57,511 nt of DNA, taken from [Ruminococcus] torques ATCC 27756. Its GTDB lineage: Bacteria > Bacillota > Clostridia > Lachnospirales > Lachnospiraceae. The translations under genes were made by a program, and so were the position numbers. The stretch lies in NCBI RefSeq assembly GCF_000153925.1, contig NZ_DS264366.1, positions 1 through 57,511 of the forward strand, written 5' to 3'. A model generated the notes under the pieces. The model was not told the origin of the DNA and searched no databases. It saw only the letters and a list, made by a program, of their open reading frames with translations. Positions 7,867-16,879 of this stretch are shown in pieces (the stretch's first letter is position 1; every line of letters begins with the position of its first letter).

Positions 7867-9187
7867 TTATTTCAAGTCTTTCATCCGCAGACGGACTTGC
7901 GTGATACGGTTGTCTTTCACTTCTTCGATTTTAAATATCAGACCATCCGTTTCTATGATATCCCGATCTTCTTTTGCGGGAATATGCCCCAGTTTTTCAA
8001 TAAGATATCCCGACAGTGTATCATAATTTTCCGTTTCAAGCTTCAGTCCGAGTTCATCGTTCAAATCATCAATGAGAACTCCTCCGTCAATCTTGTATTC
8101 ATCTTCTCTGACACACTCTATCTCAGGAACTACTTCCTCATACTCTTCGTTAATATCACCCATGATCTCTTCAACGAGATTTTCGATCGTTACAATTCCC
8201 GAAAAGCCACCGTACTCATCGACCAAAAGCGCCATATGATGCCGTGTCTCCTGCATAATCCGAAACAGTTCATCCGCTTCCTTTGTTTCCGGAATAAAGA
8301 ACGGTTGACGAAGCATCTGCCTGACATCTCCTTTCTTCAACGGATGTTTTCGCATCTCGATCATCATATCTTTTACATGAAGCACACCGATAATATTATC
8401 AATGTTTTCTTCATATACCGGAATCCGATTATGTCTTGTCTCAAGGATCTCATCGATCATCTCCTCAAACGGATCGTCAATATCAAATGCTATCACTTCT
8501 CGCCTCGGAACCATGATCTCTCTTGCAGTCCTTCTGTCAAACTTAAACACCGAATCGATCATCTCTTTTTCGTCATCGTCAAATGTACCGCTTTCATTTC
8601 CCATTTTTAAAAGCGCTTTCACTTCCTCTTCCGTCACCGCTTCTTCCTCATCTTCCGTTTTCATCCCAAGAAGCTTTAACACAAACTTCGTAGACATGGA
8701 AAGAAGTTTGATAAACGGAGACAGTATGATCGATATATAGTGTACCGGCATTACCGTAAACATACAAAACGCTTCCGCTTTCTGCAGCGCGATCCTCTTC
8801 GGAACAAGCTCGCCGAACACAAGGTTAAAAAACAATCAGCACAAGCGTCACCCCATTGTAAGCAATCTGCGAACTGTACGGAACGCCTGCAGCCTCAAGT
8901 GACTGCGCCAGAACAGGCGAAATCCCCGACGCTGCCGATGCCGACGAATAAAATCCCGCAAATGTGATCGCAACCTGAATCGTCGAAAGAAACTTCGTCG
9001 AATCCTCAAATAAACCTTCGATCACTTTTGCCTTTTTATTTCCTTCATCCGCCATACTTCGAATCCGGTTCTTATTCACCGATACGACCGCCATCTCCGC
9101 CCCGGCAAAAAAAGCGTTCAGCAAAGTGAAAAATAACAACAACAGCAAGTTAAACAAAATAGAATTCCCCGCAGGGTCTGCGTCCAT
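7867..9187 (-). pseudogene. CNNM/CorC-family transporter, frameshifted in an A6 tract
   Basis: Two adjacent frames together make one roughly 440-residue protein of the HlyC/CorC-CNNM family (predicted divalent-cation efflux or magnesium homeostasis, inner membrane). Frame one (8825-9187) has the DUF21 membrane domain start with FFAGAEMA. Frame two (ending 7867) continues with LVFGELVPKR, further membrane segments, a CBS pair with DEYGGFSG, and the CorC_HlyC C-domain. The junction is a run of six A at 8827-8832 (six T in the sense strand); five would restore IVFNLVFGELVPKR. Either a real frameshift, a phase-variable tract, or a sequence error. A second intact family member lies at 50141. Confidence 0.85.
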
Positions 9188-9198
9188 AAAAAATACTC

Positions 9199-9254
9199 CT
9201 CCTGAAATAAATTATTTTCAGGAGAAGTATATCATGCGCCTATCATTTTAGCAA
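9199..9254 (-). promoter_or_regulatory. Promoter and RBS-sequestering hairpin of the CNNM gene
   Basis: Minus strand: TTGCTA (9249-9254), a 17-nt spacer and TATACT (9226-9231). Immediately downstream, CTCCTGAAA (arm 9216-9224) can pair perfectly with TTTCAGGAG (arm 9199-9207). The second arm contains the AGGAG of the ribosome-binding site for the start at 9187. The hairpin could therefore mask translation; no ligand domain is visible. Confidence 0.55.
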
Positions 9255-9334
9255 GTTGACGCCCGGTATTTTTGCATTCGCCTTTTTACACACACGCTTT
9301 AACTTCATATTCGTTGTCCAGAGAAAGCCGCAGT

Positions 9335-10261
9335 TTATGGAAGCATATGACCTGCCGCCATATAGATCGCATACCATTCTTCCCGTGTAAGAGTGATCTC
9401 GCATGCCTTACAGATCTCCCTAAGCCTCTGCAGATTCATTGTGCCGGAAAGAACCTGCATGTGCGCGGGATGTCTTAAAATCCACGCGGTGGCGATCGTT
9501 GTATCGCTGACCCCGTACTTTCCTGCAATCTCGCGGATTTTTTCGTTTAGAACCGCAAACTTGTCGCTGTTTAAAAACACTCCTTCGATCATTCCGTACT
9601 GAAATGGCGACCATGCCTGAATCGTAATGTCATGCAGCCGGCAATAATCTAATACGCTTCCATCCCGGTCAACGCTTCCAGGCGTCGTCATATTTACTTC
9701 CACTCCGCTCGCGATCATGGACGCATGAGCAGCGCCAAACTGGAGCTGATCCGCCATAAGCGGCTCACTCACATATCTGCTTAGAAGCTCCATCTGCATC
9801 GTATTCTGATTCGATACGCCGAAATATCTCACTTTCCCCGACGTATGCAGCTCCTCAAAAGCCGCCGCTACCTCTTCTGGTTCCATGAGCGCATCCGGTC
9901 TGTGAAGAAGAAGAGAATCCAGATAATCTGTTCCGAGTCTTTGCAGAGAATCTTCTGCTGATTTTATGATGTGCTCTTTAGAAAAATCGTACATCACCCC
10001 CGGCACAATTCCGCATTTGCTTTGAATCCACATATCTTCACGGCTTATTTTCGCTTCTTCCGCCGCCTCTTTAAAACGCTCTTCGCAGACTCCCCCTCCG
10101 TAAATATCCGCATGATCAAAAAAATCGACCCCCTCTGCCATTGCCGCATCAACCAGCTTCGCCGCTTCTTTTACGGTCAGTTCTTTCATGCGCATACATC
10201 CCATGACAATAGCCGGAACCTGTTTTCCCGTACTTCCGAAATTCACTTTTTTCATCTGCAT
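9335..10261 (-). CDS. Aldo/keto reductase
   Basis: 308-residue NAD(P)H-dependent oxidoreductase of the AKR superfamily, closest in feel to YdhF-type members. The TIM-barrel catalytic tetrad can be placed: Asp and Tyr in FDHADIYGGG, Lys in IQSKCG, His in LLHRPDA. The cofactor end has an arginine-rich late segment. ATG 10261 follows a GAGGTGG site; an in-frame GTG two codons earlier overlaps that site. It is 73 bp downstream of two ene-reductase genes on the same strand and probably in their operon, suggesting carbonyl reduction on the same substrate class. Substrate not determinable. Confidence 0.88.
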   Translation of the reverse strand: MQMKKVNFGSTGKQVPAIVMGCMRMKELTVKEAAKLVDAAMAEGVDFFDHADIYGGGVCEERFKEAAEEAKISREDMWIQSKCGIVPGVMYDFSKEHIIKSAEDSLQRLGTDYLDSLLLHRPDALMEPEEVAAAFEELHTSGKVRYFGVSNQNTMQMELLSRYVSEPLMADQLQFGAAHASMIASGVEVNMTTPGSVDRDGSVLDYCRLHDITIQAWSPFQYGMIEGVFLNSDKFAVLNEKIREIAGKYGVSDTTIATAWILRHPAHMQVLSGTMNLQRLREICKACEITLTREEWYAIYMAAGHMLP

Positions 10262-10334
10262 TTCCACCTCTTTCTTCCTTGCTGTTACTTATATTGTAAA
10301 CGCTGTAAACGATAGTCGTTTCCCATGTTGGATA

Positions 10335-12260
10335 TCATAACCGATATCCAAGTTCATATGCTCCACGCACAGCTTCCAGCGCCTGCGCCACTTCTTTTGC
10401 ATCTCCGATCACATATGTTTCATAAGTGTCTTTGATTTCTTCATACAACGGATTCCATGCCTTTGAGCCAACCGCGCATATCACATGTGTAAATCCCGGA
10501 TATTTCATCTCACCTTTTTTTGTATCTGCGATAATTGTTCCCGCATCAATCTTTTTTACTCTTGCGCCTGTAATCATCTGTACATTTTCCTGTCTGAGAC
10601 GAGCCATAGTCGGCACAAGATTATTCGGAACCATTCCCTGACCTATGCTGTCTGTCATCTCGATAAGAGCTGCTCTTGCCGCTCCTCTGGAATGATGAAG
10701 CACATATTCCGCCGTTTCTATTCCAACCATTCCTCCTCCGATAATCGCTGCATTTCCGCCGAGAATCGGAACTTTTCCGCTCAATACGTCATTTGCCTGA
10801 ATCATAGTTTCCTTGCCTTCTACCGGAAGTACGATAGGTTCTGCTCCTGTTGCAAGAATTACGATATCCGGATTCTCCGCTTTGATCACATCTGCATTTA
10901 CTTCTATCTCATAGCGAATCTCTGCACCATATCTGTCACATTCCTGCAAAAGATATACGATCCATTTTGAAATTTCTTGTTTAAACGGAGCGCGGCATGC
11001 CAGATTCAACTGACCGCCTGCTTTTTTCTCTTTCTCAAATACGACCACATGATGTCCGCGTTTTGCAAGAATTCTTGCTGCGGCAAGTCCGCCGATTCCC
11101 GCTCCGACGACCAGAACATTCTTTTCGGATTCCGCCGGCTTTTCCTCGAACTCTGTCTCTCTTCCCGCCAACGGATTGATCACGCAAGACGCCGGACGTC
11201 TTTTCGTCTGTTCGCCCACACATCCGACTCCGCAGCCCGCACAAGGAGCGATCTCGTCATAGCGTTTTTCTTCTGCTTTCTCCACAAAATCCGGATCTGC
11301 CAAAAGAGCACGGCCAAGCACAACTCCGTCAACTTCATTTGTTTCAATCACATCTTCCGCCAACTGTGCATCCAGGATTTTTCCGACCGTAATCACCGGT
11401 TTTGCAGTTATCGCTTTAATCGCCCGAGCCTCTTTTAAGTTCGTAAACTCTTCTTCTCCATGACATGGAATAATCTTATTGCAGCGCTCGTACTGTGTTC
11501 CTCCACTGATTTCAAAACAATCGACTCCGTGTTTTTCCAGATAAGGGATCAGACGTTTCATATCTTCCAATGTATTTCCCTGTGGATCTCTTTCGCTTCC
11601 GGACATTCTTAAAACGATCGGGAAATCTTCTCCGCAGGTTTCTTTGATCGCATCCAATACTTCAAACAACAAACGGGCGCGATTCAACAGACTTCCTCCG
11701 TATTCATCTGTACGTTTATTTCGTAAAGGTGACAAAAACGATCCAAGAAGCATATATGCATGGGCACAATGCAGTTCTATCCCGTCGAACCCGGCCTCTT
11801 TCGCATTTTTAGATGCTTTTGCATAAAGAGCGACAATTCCCGGCAGCTCTTCTTTGGTCAGTTCCCTTGTCATCTGTCCCATAGAATTCGGATAAGAACT
11901 GCTGGCCACCGGCGCCACTCCGAAAAATGCACTGATACTTTCCGGACCCGGATGCGTAATCTGCGGAATGATCTTACAGCCATAAGAATGAACTTTGTCT
12001 GTAAAGCTTTTGTATTTTTTGATACTTTCTTCATCCCGAAAACAAAGTGTATTTCCAAGATACGGAACATTCGGATCAACACTTGTAGCGTCTACGATGA
12101 TACATCCCACACCGCCTTGCGCACGCCTGAGCCAGTAAGCTTCCATTTTCTCATTCACAGTACCATCCTGACTTTCATATCCCAGCGACATCGGAGCCAT
12201 AAAAGTTCTGTTTTTCACTTCCATTCCCGCAATCTTAAGCGGGGTAAACATTGTTCTCAT
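10335..12260 (-). CDS. BaiCD-like FMN/Fe-S/FAD ene-reductase 1
   Basis: 641 residues with the architecture of 2,4-dienoyl-CoA reductase, BaiCD and BaiH. An Old Yellow Enzyme TIM barrel binds FMN (about 1-330; substrate/FMN segment ELHCAHAYMLLGSFLSP). A cysteine cluster CAGCGVGC with a later Cys binds 4Fe-4S (about 337-356). An FAD/NAD(P)-binding domain follows (VVGAGIGGLAAA, then a second glycine-rich loop IIGGGMVGIE). It should pass electrons from NAD(P)H through FAD and Fe-S to FMN to reduce an activated C=C bond. It starts 21 bp after the paralogue at 12282-14201, so they form an operon. The natural substrate (bile acid, steroid, cinnamate-like acid or other enone) cannot be read from sequence. 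Confidence 0.9.
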   Translation of the reverse strand: MRTMFTPLKIAGMEVKNRTFMAPMSLGYESQDGTVNEKMEAYWLRRAQGGVGCIIVDATSVDPNVPYLGNTLCFRDEESIKKYKSFTDKVHSYGCKIIPQITHPGPESISAFFGVAPVASSSYPNSMGQMTRELTKEELPGIVALYAKASKNAKEAGFDGIELHCAHAYMLLGSFLSPLRNKRTDEYGGSLLNRARLLFEVLDAIKETCGEDFPIVLRMSGSERDPQGNTLEDMKRLIPYLEKHGVDCFEISGGTQYERCNKIIPCHGEEEFTNLKEARAIKAITAKPVITVGKILDAQLAEDVIETNEVDGVVLGRALLADPDFVEKAEEKRYDEIAPCAGCGVGCVGEQTKRRPASCVINPLAGRETEFEEKPAESEKNVLVVGAGIGGLAAARILAKRGHHVVVFEKEKKAGGQLNLACRAPFKQEISKWIVYLLQECDRYGAEIRYEIEVNADVIKAENPDIVILATGAEPIVLPVEGKETMIQANDVLSGKVPILGGNAAIIGGGMVGIETAEYVLHHSRGAARAALIEMTDSIGQGMVPNNLVPTMARLRQENVQMITGARVKKIDAGTIIADTKKGEMKYPGFTHVICAVGSKAWNPLYEEIKDTYETYVIGDAKEVAQALEAVRGAYELGYRL

Positions 12261-12281
12261 ACGCTTTATCCTCCTATATTT

Positions 12282-14201
12282 CTACAGTGTTCTTGCCGCT
12301 TCAAATCCTTCCGCGATCGCATCCAGAGCACGTCTTGCGGATTTTGCGTCTCCGATCACGCGGCACGGAATCTGCCTTTTTTCACATTCTTCCACAAGTA
12401 AATGTGAATCATTTGAAGCAAATCCAACAGCAAATACCGCGCAATTACACGGCACAAGAGTTTCATCTTCCAGCACAATTCCTTCTTCCGTAAATTTACA
12501 CACTTTGCTGTTTGGAAGCATTTTCACCTGCATCTGCTGCAATTTCATCATAACGGCAATCTTACGAAGGCTGCCCAGATCGCTTCCGATCTCATCTTTC
12601 ATTTCCAAAACAGTTACATCACATCCGTCTGTCGCAAGAGTATCCGCTGTTTCCAGTCCTACCAGACCGCCTCCGATAACAGCGACTTTTCCTTTCGGAC
12701 ACACTTCATGCCTGAGAACTTCCGGTGCTGATGCATGCTGCAACTTATCCATACCTTCTAACTTAATCGTAATCGGAGAAGAACCGATTGCCAAAATAAC
12801 AGCGTCCACATCTGCATCCTTCAACATTTGTGCATCTACTTTTGTATTCTTATATACCTTTACAAGTTTTTCTACCTGTTCGGCCATCTCAAACGCCGCC
12901 GCCTTCATCTCAGCTTTGCCCGGCGCTTCTCCGGCAAGAAGAAATTCTCCTCCTAATGTGTCAGAAGCTTCAAACAGCGAAACTTCATGTCCTCTTTCGT
13001 GCAGGATCTTCGCAGCCTCCATTCCGGCAACACCTCCGCCGACAACCCATACTTTCTTCGGAGTTTCCGTTTTACTTAAATCGTACTCTGATTCATGACC
13101 GATCATCGGATTTCTCATACAAGTAATATGAGGACGGTTTGCAACATCGGTAAAGCCATCATAGCAGCCCTGATTACATCCTACGCAATGTACAATATCG
13201 CCGATTCTGCCTTCGTGCGCCTTATTCGCGAATTCCGGATCTGCAAGCTGCGCCCTTCCCATAACAACCATATCTACTTTGTCCTGAGATATGATCTCTT
13301 CTGCCAGCGCCGCCGTATTGATCCTTCCTACTCCGACAGTCAACATCCCTGTCTCTTTTCGGATTCTCGCCGCATTGTCAATATTAAATCCATTTGGCAC
13401 ATCAATAGGCGGAACTTCATACATAGACGCCGCCGTAATGATATTTCCTCTGGATACATCTAGAACATCAACGCCATGCTCTTTTGCAATCTTACAAAAT
13501 CGAATCACATCTTCAATCATAAGACCGTTTTCCAACATGTCGTCCTGAGCGTCAATTCTGATACACAACGGCATCCCTTCCGGCATATTTTTGCGAATTT
13601 CATCAATTACTTCCAACGGGAATCGACATCTGTTCTCAAAACTTCCTCCATATTCATCTTCCCTGTGATTGAAGCCCGCACTCAGAAATGAATGAGGAAG
13701 GTAATTGTGCGCCAGATGAAATTCCAAGCAGTCATATCCGGCTTCTACCGCTCTGGCAGCCGCTTTTCCATAGCATGCGATTACTTCCTGAATCTGTTCT
13801 TTTGTAATGGCTTTGATCATATAAGCGCCAAAATTCATATCCGAAACAACCAGCATCTGCGCCTTCGGATCCATGCATGCGGCAATAGATCCCTGCCAAA
13901 GCTGAATTCCTGCTTTCCCGCCGTTTTCATGGATTGCATCTGTCAGTTTTTTATGTCCTTCAATCAAGTAATCTTCACTGATAGATACAAAATGCGCCGG
14001 CGCACTTGGCGTATGTACGGCGGCTACTTCTACAATATTCAGCGCGCATCCGCCTTTTGCTCTTGCAGCGTGGTAAGCAATCAATTTATCTGTCACTGCC
14101 CCGTTTTCCGCCGCCATTCTCGTTCCCATAGCCGGCAAAATAATTCTGTTTTTCAGCTCCATATCACGAATCTTAATTGGAGCAAATAAATGTTCAAACA
14201 T
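12282..14201 (-). CDS. BaiCD-like FMN/Fe-S/FAD ene-reductase 2
   Basis: 639 residues with the same three-part architecture as the next gene: OYE barrel (LEFHLAHNYLPHSFLS), 4Fe-4S cluster CVGCNQGC plus a downstream Cys, and an FAD/NAD(P) module (VVGGGVAGMEAA and VIGGGLVGLETA). It is clearly a paralogue but divergent from ene-reductase 1, so the pair probably act on different bonds or stereochemistries rather than being a recent duplication. It is first in the operon, behind a weak -35 promoter and directly downstream of an AraC-type regulator, which suggests substrate-induced expression. Confidence 0.9.
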   Translation of the reverse strand: MFEHLFAPIKIRDMELKNRIILPAMGTRMAAENGAVTDKLIAYHAARAKGGCALNIVEVAAVHTPSAPAHFVSISEDYLIEGHKKLTDAIHENGGKAGIQLWQGSIAACMDPKAQMLVVSDMNFGAYMIKAITKEQIQEVIACYGKAAARAVEAGYDCLEFHLAHNYLPHSFLSAGFNHREDEYGGSFENRCRFPLEVIDEIRKNMPEGMPLCIRIDAQDDMLENGLMIEDVIRFCKIAKEHGVDVLDVSRGNIITAASMYEVPPIDVPNGFNIDNAARIRKETGMLTVGVGRINTAALAEEIISQDKVDMVVMGRAQLADPEFANKAHEGRIGDIVHCVGCNQGCYDGFTDVANRPHITCMRNPMIGHESEYDLSKTETPKKVWVVGGGVAGMEAAKILHERGHEVSLFEASDTLGGEFLLAGEAPGKAEMKAAAFEMAEQVEKLVKVYKNTKVDAQMLKDADVDAVILAIGSSPITIKLEGMDKLQHASAPEVLRHEVCPKGKVAVIGGGLVGLETADTLATDGCDVTVLEMKDEIGSDLGSLRKIAVMMKLQQMQVKMLPNSKVCKFTEEGIVLEDETLVPCNCAVFAVGFASNDSHLLVEECEKRQIPCRVIGDAKSARRALDAIAEGFEAARTL

Positions 14202-14230
14202 CTTTCTGTCACCTCCGGTATTTTGATTTC

Positions 14231-14275
14231 ATTATAAGGCGAAGTACAGAAAATAGATATTCAGATATTTTAAAA
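14231..14275 (-). promoter_or_regulatory. Ene-reductase operon promoter and possible AraC site
   Basis: Minus-strand TATAAT (14231-14236) upstream of the 14201 start, without a recognisable -35. Just upstream are two ATATCT half-sites eight bases apart. A consensus -10 with a missing -35 fits activator-dependent transcription by the neighbouring AraC protein. This is inference. Confidence 0.45.
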
Positions 14276-14285
14276 TTATTATCAA

Positions 14286-15479
14286 TTATTTACTTTTCAT
14301 ACTACATCTGAATTGACTTGGCGTTTGATTCATATATTTAAAAAAACTGCGCTGAAAAGATGAAATACTTCCAAATCCAACGTCACTGCTGATCTGTGTA
14401 ACAGTCCGGTCTGTAGCAACAAGATAACTGCAGGAAATCTGAATTCTTACTTCCTCCAACAATTCCAAAACACTTCGTCCAAACACCTCCCGCGCTCTTC
14501 TTTCAAGCAAATGCGCATTCTTTTTCAACACTTTCTCCATTTCTTTCATCTGAAACGGATCATGAAAATTAAGTATAAGATAAACCAAAATCTGCAGTGC
14601 CTCTTCCTCCGAATGCATTTGCATACCGTTTCCTACATTTTGTTTCTGGTATTCTCTGACGCTCACGTTCATATAACGTTTAAATACTCTGTAAAAATCT
14701 TCGATATTAGTAAATCCGAGATAATCACTGATGTATTGGATATTCAAATCCGGAAAATGCAGAAGGGCACAGGCATTAAATATCTTTCCCATTTTCTGAA
14801 GCTGAAAAAAAGTATAACCACACCGCCGCACAATTTTACGATTCAATGTTACCTTTGTCATCCCTGCCGCTTTGGCATACTCTTCCATTGGTACTGTTTT
14901 GCTTGTATCCAACAGCACCCTTTGAATAACATCCCATACACAGTCTTTTTCGGAATCCTCTTTTTTCTTTCTCTCCATAGCGTATCTGCAGTACAATGCA
15001 TGTAACTGCATGGCAAGGTAGATATTCATATTATACAGCAGAAATTTTTCTTCCTGCTCTTCAGCCAACAAGTCGTCTAAAACACGAAGAACCCTCTGTT
15101 TTTCTTGTGCATTCAAAACAAATAAAGGGGGAACGCCATACATCAGCACCTCATTTTCATTTTCTTTGTGCTGTTCAAAACACAAAAACATAAACAGACC
15201 GATATGAAAAGAAACCTTTACGCAGCGCAAAGGTTTTCTGATCTGTTCGATTCTATAAAAATGATGCATGTAAAGGCAGCAGAAAACGCCCTCTTTCATT
15301 TGATATTTATCTCCGTTGATCCAAATATCGGCGTCACCGCTCTTAACATAATATATCTCTGTCCTTTCATGAAATTTTTGTTCGAGCGGCTTTTTAATCT
15401 CGATCTCTTCTGCATGAATCTGTTTTTCTTTTAAATTATAGTAATCACTTCCTGTAAACCAATCCTTCTGATACCACAT
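14286..15479 (-). CDS. AraC-family regulator with two tandem DNA-binding domains
   Basis: 397 residues. The N-terminal half (about 1-170) is cupin-like: EIYYVKSGDADIWINGDKY is typical of AraC effector domains. Residues about 185-283 form one AraC HTH domain (AKAAGMTKVTLNRK, then ISDYLGFTNIEDFYRVFKRY). Residues about 297-393 form a second (LERRAREVFGRSVL, then ISSDVGFGSISSFQRSFFKY). Ordinary AraC proteins are about 280-300 residues with one such domain. It is adjacent to, and on the same strand as, the ene-reductase operon and is likely its regulator. Confidence 0.85.
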   Translation of the reverse strand: MWYQKDWFTGSDYYNLKEKQIHAEEIEIKKPLEQKFHERTEIYYVKSGDADIWINGDKYQMKEGVFCCLYMHHFYRIEQIRKPLRCVKVSFHIGLFMFLCFEQHKENENEVLMYGVPPLFVLNAQEKQRVLRVLDDLLAEEQEEKFLLYNMNIYLAMQLHALYCRYAMERKKKEDSEKDCVWDVIQRVLLDTSKTVPMEEYAKAAGMTKVTLNRKIVRRCGYTFFQLQKMGKIFNACALLHFPDLNIQYISDYLGFTNIEDFYRVFKRYMNVSVREYQKQNVGNGMQMHSEEEALQILVYLILNFHDPFQMKEMEKVLKKNAHLLERRAREVFGRSVLELLEEVRIQISCSYLVATDRTVTQISSDVGFGSISSFQRSFFKYMNQTPSQFRCSMKSK

Positions 15480-15583
15480 TTTATGCTCCTCACCGTTTCT
15501 TTTTTCAGATCTGGTTTTCTTCGATCACTCCTGATCGCATTTTATATTATAATCCTTTAGCGTCAGATGATCCCAAACGGCAA

Positions 15584-16879
15584 TTACTTCCTCAGCGCTT
15601 CCATCATGCTTTCCTGATATGCCGATCTTCGTTTCTTATACATCGCTTCCCTTATTTCCTGCAGTTCTTGAACAGACACCTGCTCCAGCTTTTTCATCCG
15701 CCTGTCGCTTAGTTCTACTTCCGATAAATATGTTTCATACAAATCCGCCTCATACTTCCAAAGTTTCAGCCGCTCTCCATATCGGACCTTTAATTTCTGT
15801 GCGATCAAAAGCCCCTCCGGATCAAAATCCCCCGCATACCAAAAAACAGTGTCGCACGAAAATTTATCCATAAGAATAAGTACCGCCAGACGTAATTGCC
15901 CATTCCCGCAGATCACAGTCCGCTGCGGATACTCCCTTATCAATACAGAAAATACTGCCGGATTTTCCACAACGTATACCTGACTACTCTGTCCACAGAC
16001 CTTCTCTAATCTTCCAATCGTCTGTAACGTCAATTTTACAGGCTCTCTATTCTCAAGAAAACCTTCAATGCCTTCATGTAAACCGCCGTCCGGTTTCCAT
16101 CCGTGAATCCCATATGCCAGCGCATCATTCGATACTTCATCTTTCAAAATCCCTGCCTCATAATAGATTCTGTTTTTATACTCTGCTCTGGAAAGTCCTT
16201 CTTGTTTTAAATCGAAATTCCTTTCTCCAAGATAATTAAAGAGTAGTTTTTCCCCTGTCTTCCCTTCATCAAAATAATGGGGATTTCCTGTGACATTTGC
16301 CGAAAACACAGCTAACAATTCTTTCTGCTTTTTATCTTGAAACACTTTCAATTTTGCAATCCCTGTCGTTACATACGTTAGAATGCTCCTCAATTCCTCC
16401 GGGCTTTCTTTGTATAACTGCGTAATAAGCAAATATCCCTCTTTCTTTTCCTCCAATATGCTGCGCAGCCATTCTCGTCCGCTTTCATCCGAAATACTTT
16501 CCAGTATCTCCGCAAAATAATCTTCTCGCCTTTTCGACTCTGCCAGTTCGATTTCCTTTTTTACCTGCAGCGGCTCTCCAAAATAAGTTTCCAGAATCAA
16601 TTCCCAGGTTAATCCCGCAAATTTACTGGATTCCAAACATTTTTTCATTAAATCCGCAGAAATTGTTATTGTCTTATTACTTGTATAATCCCTTTGAAAA
16701 AATCCTCCTAATTGACTTTTCTCTTCTCTGCTCAGCGACGTAAGCATCGCCGTTCCCCCAAAGTGGCCAAGACCGGCATATTTATCCCGCATTTTCAGAA
16801 ATAGTTTTTTATATACCGGACGCGCCTTGAAATACAGCATGCATTCTTCTAACAGATCGTTTGTTTCTGTTTTATCCAT
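15584..16879 (-). CDS. jetD: Wadjet type II JetD (DUF2399, Toprim nuclease)
   Basis: 431 residues of the TIGR02679/DUF2399 family, the nuclease subunit of type II Wadjet plasmid-defence complexes. The C-terminal Toprim domain is visible: the glutamate in VYVVENPAVFS, then FWYAGDFDPEG with the DxD metal ligands. Length looks complete. Its ATG overlaps the stop of the JetB-JetC fusion by 8 bp, so it is translationally coupled. JetD itself looks intact, but its motor partner has lost Walker A, so the system is probably inactive. Confidence 0.88.
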   Translation of the reverse strand: MDKTETNDLLEECMLYFKARPVYKKLFLKMRDKYAGLGHFGGTAMLTSLSREEKSQLGGFFQRDYTSNKTITISADLMKKCLESSKFAGLTWELILETYFGEPLQVKKEIELAESKRREDYFAEILESISDESGREWLRSILEEKKEGYLLITQLYKESPEELRSILTYVTTGIAKLKVFQDKKQKELLAVFSANVTGNPHYFDEGKTGEKLLFNYLGERNFDLKQEGLSRAEYKNRIYYEAGILKDEVSNDALAYGIHGWKPDGGLHEGIEGFLENREPVKLTLQTIGRLEKVCGQSSQVYVVENPAVFSVLIREYPQRTVICGNGQLRLAVLILMDKFSCDTVFWYAGDFDPEGLLIAQKLKVRYGERLKLWKYEADLYETYLSEVELSDRRMKKLEQVSVQELQEIREAMYKKRRSAYQESMMEALRK

